Of a stretch of 50,062 nucleotides of DNA, positions 48,138-50,062 are shown piece after piece (positions within the stretch are counted from its first letter, which is position 1; each line of letters starts with the position of its first letter). The translations under genes were made by a program, and so were the position numbers. Under the pieces are notes generated by a model, which saw only the letters and a list, made by a program, of their open reading frames with translations, was not told the origin of the DNA and ran no database searches. Source of the stretch: an uncultured Gammaproteobacteria bacterium (GTDB taxonomy: Bacteria > Pseudomonadota > Gammaproteobacteria > Steroidobacterales > Woeseiaceae); assembly GCA_937899415.1 (NCBI GenBank), contig CALBPI010000073.1, positions 1 through 50,062 of the forward strand, given 5' to 3'.

Positions 48138-50062
48138 CAGTCGTCTTCCTCTATAGCCTCAATGCGTGCCAGCCCGCTCAGGCTGTCGCCGTCGTCCAGG
48201 CGGATAAGCCGGACACCCTGCGTATTGCGCCCCATTGATGACACTTCCGCAACCGGCGTTCGCACCAGCGTGCCGGCGTGGCTGATCAGCATGATCTCGT
48301 CTTCATCACGCACCTGCAGTGCGCCGATGCAGCGGCCATTGCGGCCACTCGTCTGGATCGCGATGAGTCCCTGGCCGCCGCGACCCTGGGTGCTGAACTC
48401 ATCGACCTCGGTGCGTTTGCCGTAACCGTGCTCGGTGGCAACCAGCACGGCGCCCTCCCGCACGACCAACATGGCGATCACATTCTGATCGTCGGCGACG
48501 CGAATCCCCCGGACGCCCGCGGCACCGCGGCCCATCTCGCGGACATCGCTGCCCTGGAAGCGGATCGCTTTGCCCGAGTCGGCAAACAACATGATCTGTT
48601 CGTCATCGCCCACGATCTCCACGTCAACGAGTTCGTCGCCGTCACGAATGTCGATGGCGATAATGCCGCTCGCGCGCGGGCGCGAGTACGCCTCGAGTGC
48701 CGTCTTCTTGACCTGCCCGCGGCGCGTCGCAAAGAACACGTATCGATCGGTCGGAAAGTCGCGGGTCGGCACGACGGCGTTGATGCGCTCGTCGGGCTCC
48801 AGCGGCAACAGGTTCACGATCGGTTTGCCGCGCGAACCTCGCCCGGCCTGGGGCAACTGATAAACCTTGAGCCAGTACACCTTGCCGTGGCTCGAGAAAC
48901 ACAACAGCGTGTCGTGGGTATTGGCGACGAACAGCGTGTCGATGAAGTCTTCTTCCTTCATGCGCGTCGCGGCCCGCCCACGCCCACCACGGCGCTGTGC
49001 CTGGTAGGTGTCGAGCGTCTGTGCCTTGGCGTAACCCGCGTGCGACAGGGTGACGACCACGTCTTCCTCGGGAATCAGGTCCTCGATGCTGAGATCAGAA
49101 TGATCGGCAACGATGTCCGTCCGGCGCGGATCTGCGTACTGCTCGCGGACATCGGCGAGCTCTTCGCGGATGACTTCGAGCAAGCGATCCGGGTCGGCCA
49201 GGATATGAGATAGCTCTTTAATTTTGCAAAGTATCTCTTTGTATTCCTTGACAATTTTATCCTGCTCCAGGCCAGTCAACCGGTGCAGGCGCAGATCGAG
49301 GATGGCCTGAGCCTGGGTTTCCGACAGACGGTAGCGCGCACCGTCATCGTCACCGCGCAAACCAAAGGACTCGTCGAGCGCATCAGGACGCGTGTCGATG
49401 CTGCCCGCGCGTTTAAGCATGTCCGTGACCTGCCCCGGCGCCCAATCGCGCGCCGTCAATCGCACGCGCGCCTCTGCCGGAGACGGCGAACCCTTGATGA
49501 GCTCGATGACCTCATCAATGTTCGCAAGCGCAACCGTCTGGCCTTCGAGCACATGGGCCCGATCCCGCGCTTTGCCCAGTTCGAAAATCGTGCGGCGGGT
49601 AACGACCTCACGGCGGTGCGATACGAAGGCATCGAGCACTTCGTGCAGCGTCATGAGCTTGGGCTGCCCGTTTGCGAGCGCCACCATGTTGATGCCGAAC
49701 ACGCTCTGCAGCGGTGTCTGCTTGAACAGGTTGTTCAGTACCACGTCGCTGACTTCGCCGCGCTTGAGCTCAATCACGACGCGCATGCCGTCCTTGTCGG
49801 ACTCATCACGCAGGCCTGAAATGCCGTCAAGCTTCTTCTCGCGAACGAGTTCAGCGATCTTCTCGATCAGGCGTGCCTTGTTGACCTGGTAAGGCAGCTC
49901 CGTGATGACGATGGCCTCACGGGACTTACCGTCCATTTCTTCCACGTGGGTGCGCCCGCGGATGTAGATCCGGCCGCGGCCTGTCTTGTAAGCGGAGTAG
50001 ATGCCCGCAGAGCCATTGATGCTGCCCGCCGTCGGGAACTCGGGACCCGGCCGGTGCTCCAT
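48137..50062 (-). CDS. gyrA: DNA gyrase subunit A, 3' part
   Basis: The gene is cut by the right edge; 641 residues are readable and the frame is open at 50062. The part seen covers the end of the breakage-reunion domain (ITELPYQVNKARLIEKIAEL, GINMVALANGQPKLM, RREVVTRRTIFELGKARDRA), the tower/coiled coil (ILDLRLHRLTGLEQDKIVKE) and the C-terminal beta-pinwheel with the GyrA box QRRGGRG, which wraps DNA for negative supercoiling. The acidic tail is short (IEAIEEDD) compared with E. coli. The active-site Tyr and quinolone-resistance region lie outside the window. A Met at the very edge is internal, not the start. Confidence 0.96.
   Translation of the reverse strand: MEHRPGPEFPTAGSINGSAGIYSAYKTGRGRIYIRGRTHVEEMDGKSREAIVITELPYQVNKARLIEKIAELVREKKLDGISGLRDESDKDGMRVVIELKRGEVSDVVLNNLFKQTPLQSVFGINMVALANGQPKLMTLHEVLDAFVSHRREVVTRRTIFELGKARDRAHVLEGQTVALANIDEVIELIKGSPSPAEARVRLTARDWAPGQVTDMLKRAGSIDTRPDALDESFGLRGDDDGARYRLSETQAQAILDLRLHRLTGLEQDKIVKEYKEILCKIKELSHILADPDRLLEVIREELADVREQYADPRRTDIVADHSDLSIEDLIPEEDVVVTLSHAGYAKAQTLDTYQAQRRGGRGRAATRMKEEDFIDTLFVANTHDTLLCFSSHGKVYWLKVYQLPQAGRGSRGKPIVNLLPLEPDERINAVVPTRDFPTDRYVFFATRRGQVKKTALEAYSRPRASGIIAIDIRDGDELVDVEIVGDDEQIMLFADSGKAIRFQGSDVREMGRGAAGVRGIRVADDQNVIAMLVVREGAVLVATEHGYGKRTEVDEFSTQGRGGQGLIAIQTSGRNGRCIGALQVRDEDEIMLISHAGTLVRTPVAEVSSMGRNTQGVRLIRLDDGDSLSGLARIEAIEEDD

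Overview
The window is a GC-rich, gene-dense stretch of a gammaproteobacterial chromosome. The main evidence is the conserved order gyrA-serC-(serA)-pheA-aroA-cmk-rpsA-ihfB-lapA-lapB and infC-rpmI-rplT-pheS-pheT-ihfA-merR-tRNA-Pro. A fused aspartate kinase/diaminopimelate decarboxylase and a SAM-I riboswitch in front of metY-metX recall the Xanthomonadales and relatives, but genus and species cannot be set from sequence reading alone. I see no insertion sequence, prophage, CRISPR array or plasmid function.

The left 27.7 kb is an amino-acid biosynthesis supercluster. Positions 1-1187 hold a C-rich (G-quadruplex-capable) stretch and a quinone oxidoreductase-like gene. Positions 1265-7175 hold the ilvC-leuA-leuC-leuD-leuB operon behind a promoter, a Leu/Val leader peptide and an attenuator. 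Positions 7172-9918 hold metY-metX on the minus strand behind a SAM-I riboswitch. Positions 9971-17109 hold a TrpR-like regulator gene (YerC/HisR type) with an operator-like array, followed by hisGDCBHAFE, almost every junction a 4-base start/stop overlap. hisI is absent, and hisF has no ATG, GTG or TTG start: the best start is an ATT with an ideal Shine-Dalgarno. Positions 27731-17100 (minus) hold a second tightly overlapping operon: PLP Ser/Thr dehydratase, FAD-linked oxidase, membrane Ser/Thr kinase with two Calx-beta repeats, ilvD, lysC-lysA fusion, thioesterase and haloalkane dehalogenase.

Positions 27963-29231 hold a lone plus-strand gene for a divergent class III nucleotide-cyclase-like protein that lacks some catalytic residues. 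It ends tail-to-tail with the tRNA-Pro terminator.

The right part is core information-processing and cell-envelope DNA, nearly all on the minus strand. From 34912 down to 29248 comes the infC-rpmI-rplT-pheST-ihfA-merR-tRNA-Pro unit. infC starts with ATC, the IF3-sensed type of start. thrS, the usual neighbour upstream of infC, is missing; tRNA-Val(GAC) lies there instead. Next come uvrB, tRNA-Asn (plus strand, with promoter and terminator), galU, a ComEA-like secreted protein gene, lapB, lapA, ihfB, rpsA with a long structured leader, cmk, aroA, pheA, serA, serC and the 3' part of gyrA, which runs off the right edge.

Several regulatory layers meet here: ribosome-mediated attenuation (ilv-leu), a metabolite riboswitch (met), a repressor operator (his), probable start-codon discrimination by IF3 (infC, perhaps hisF), and leader-RNA control (rpsA).
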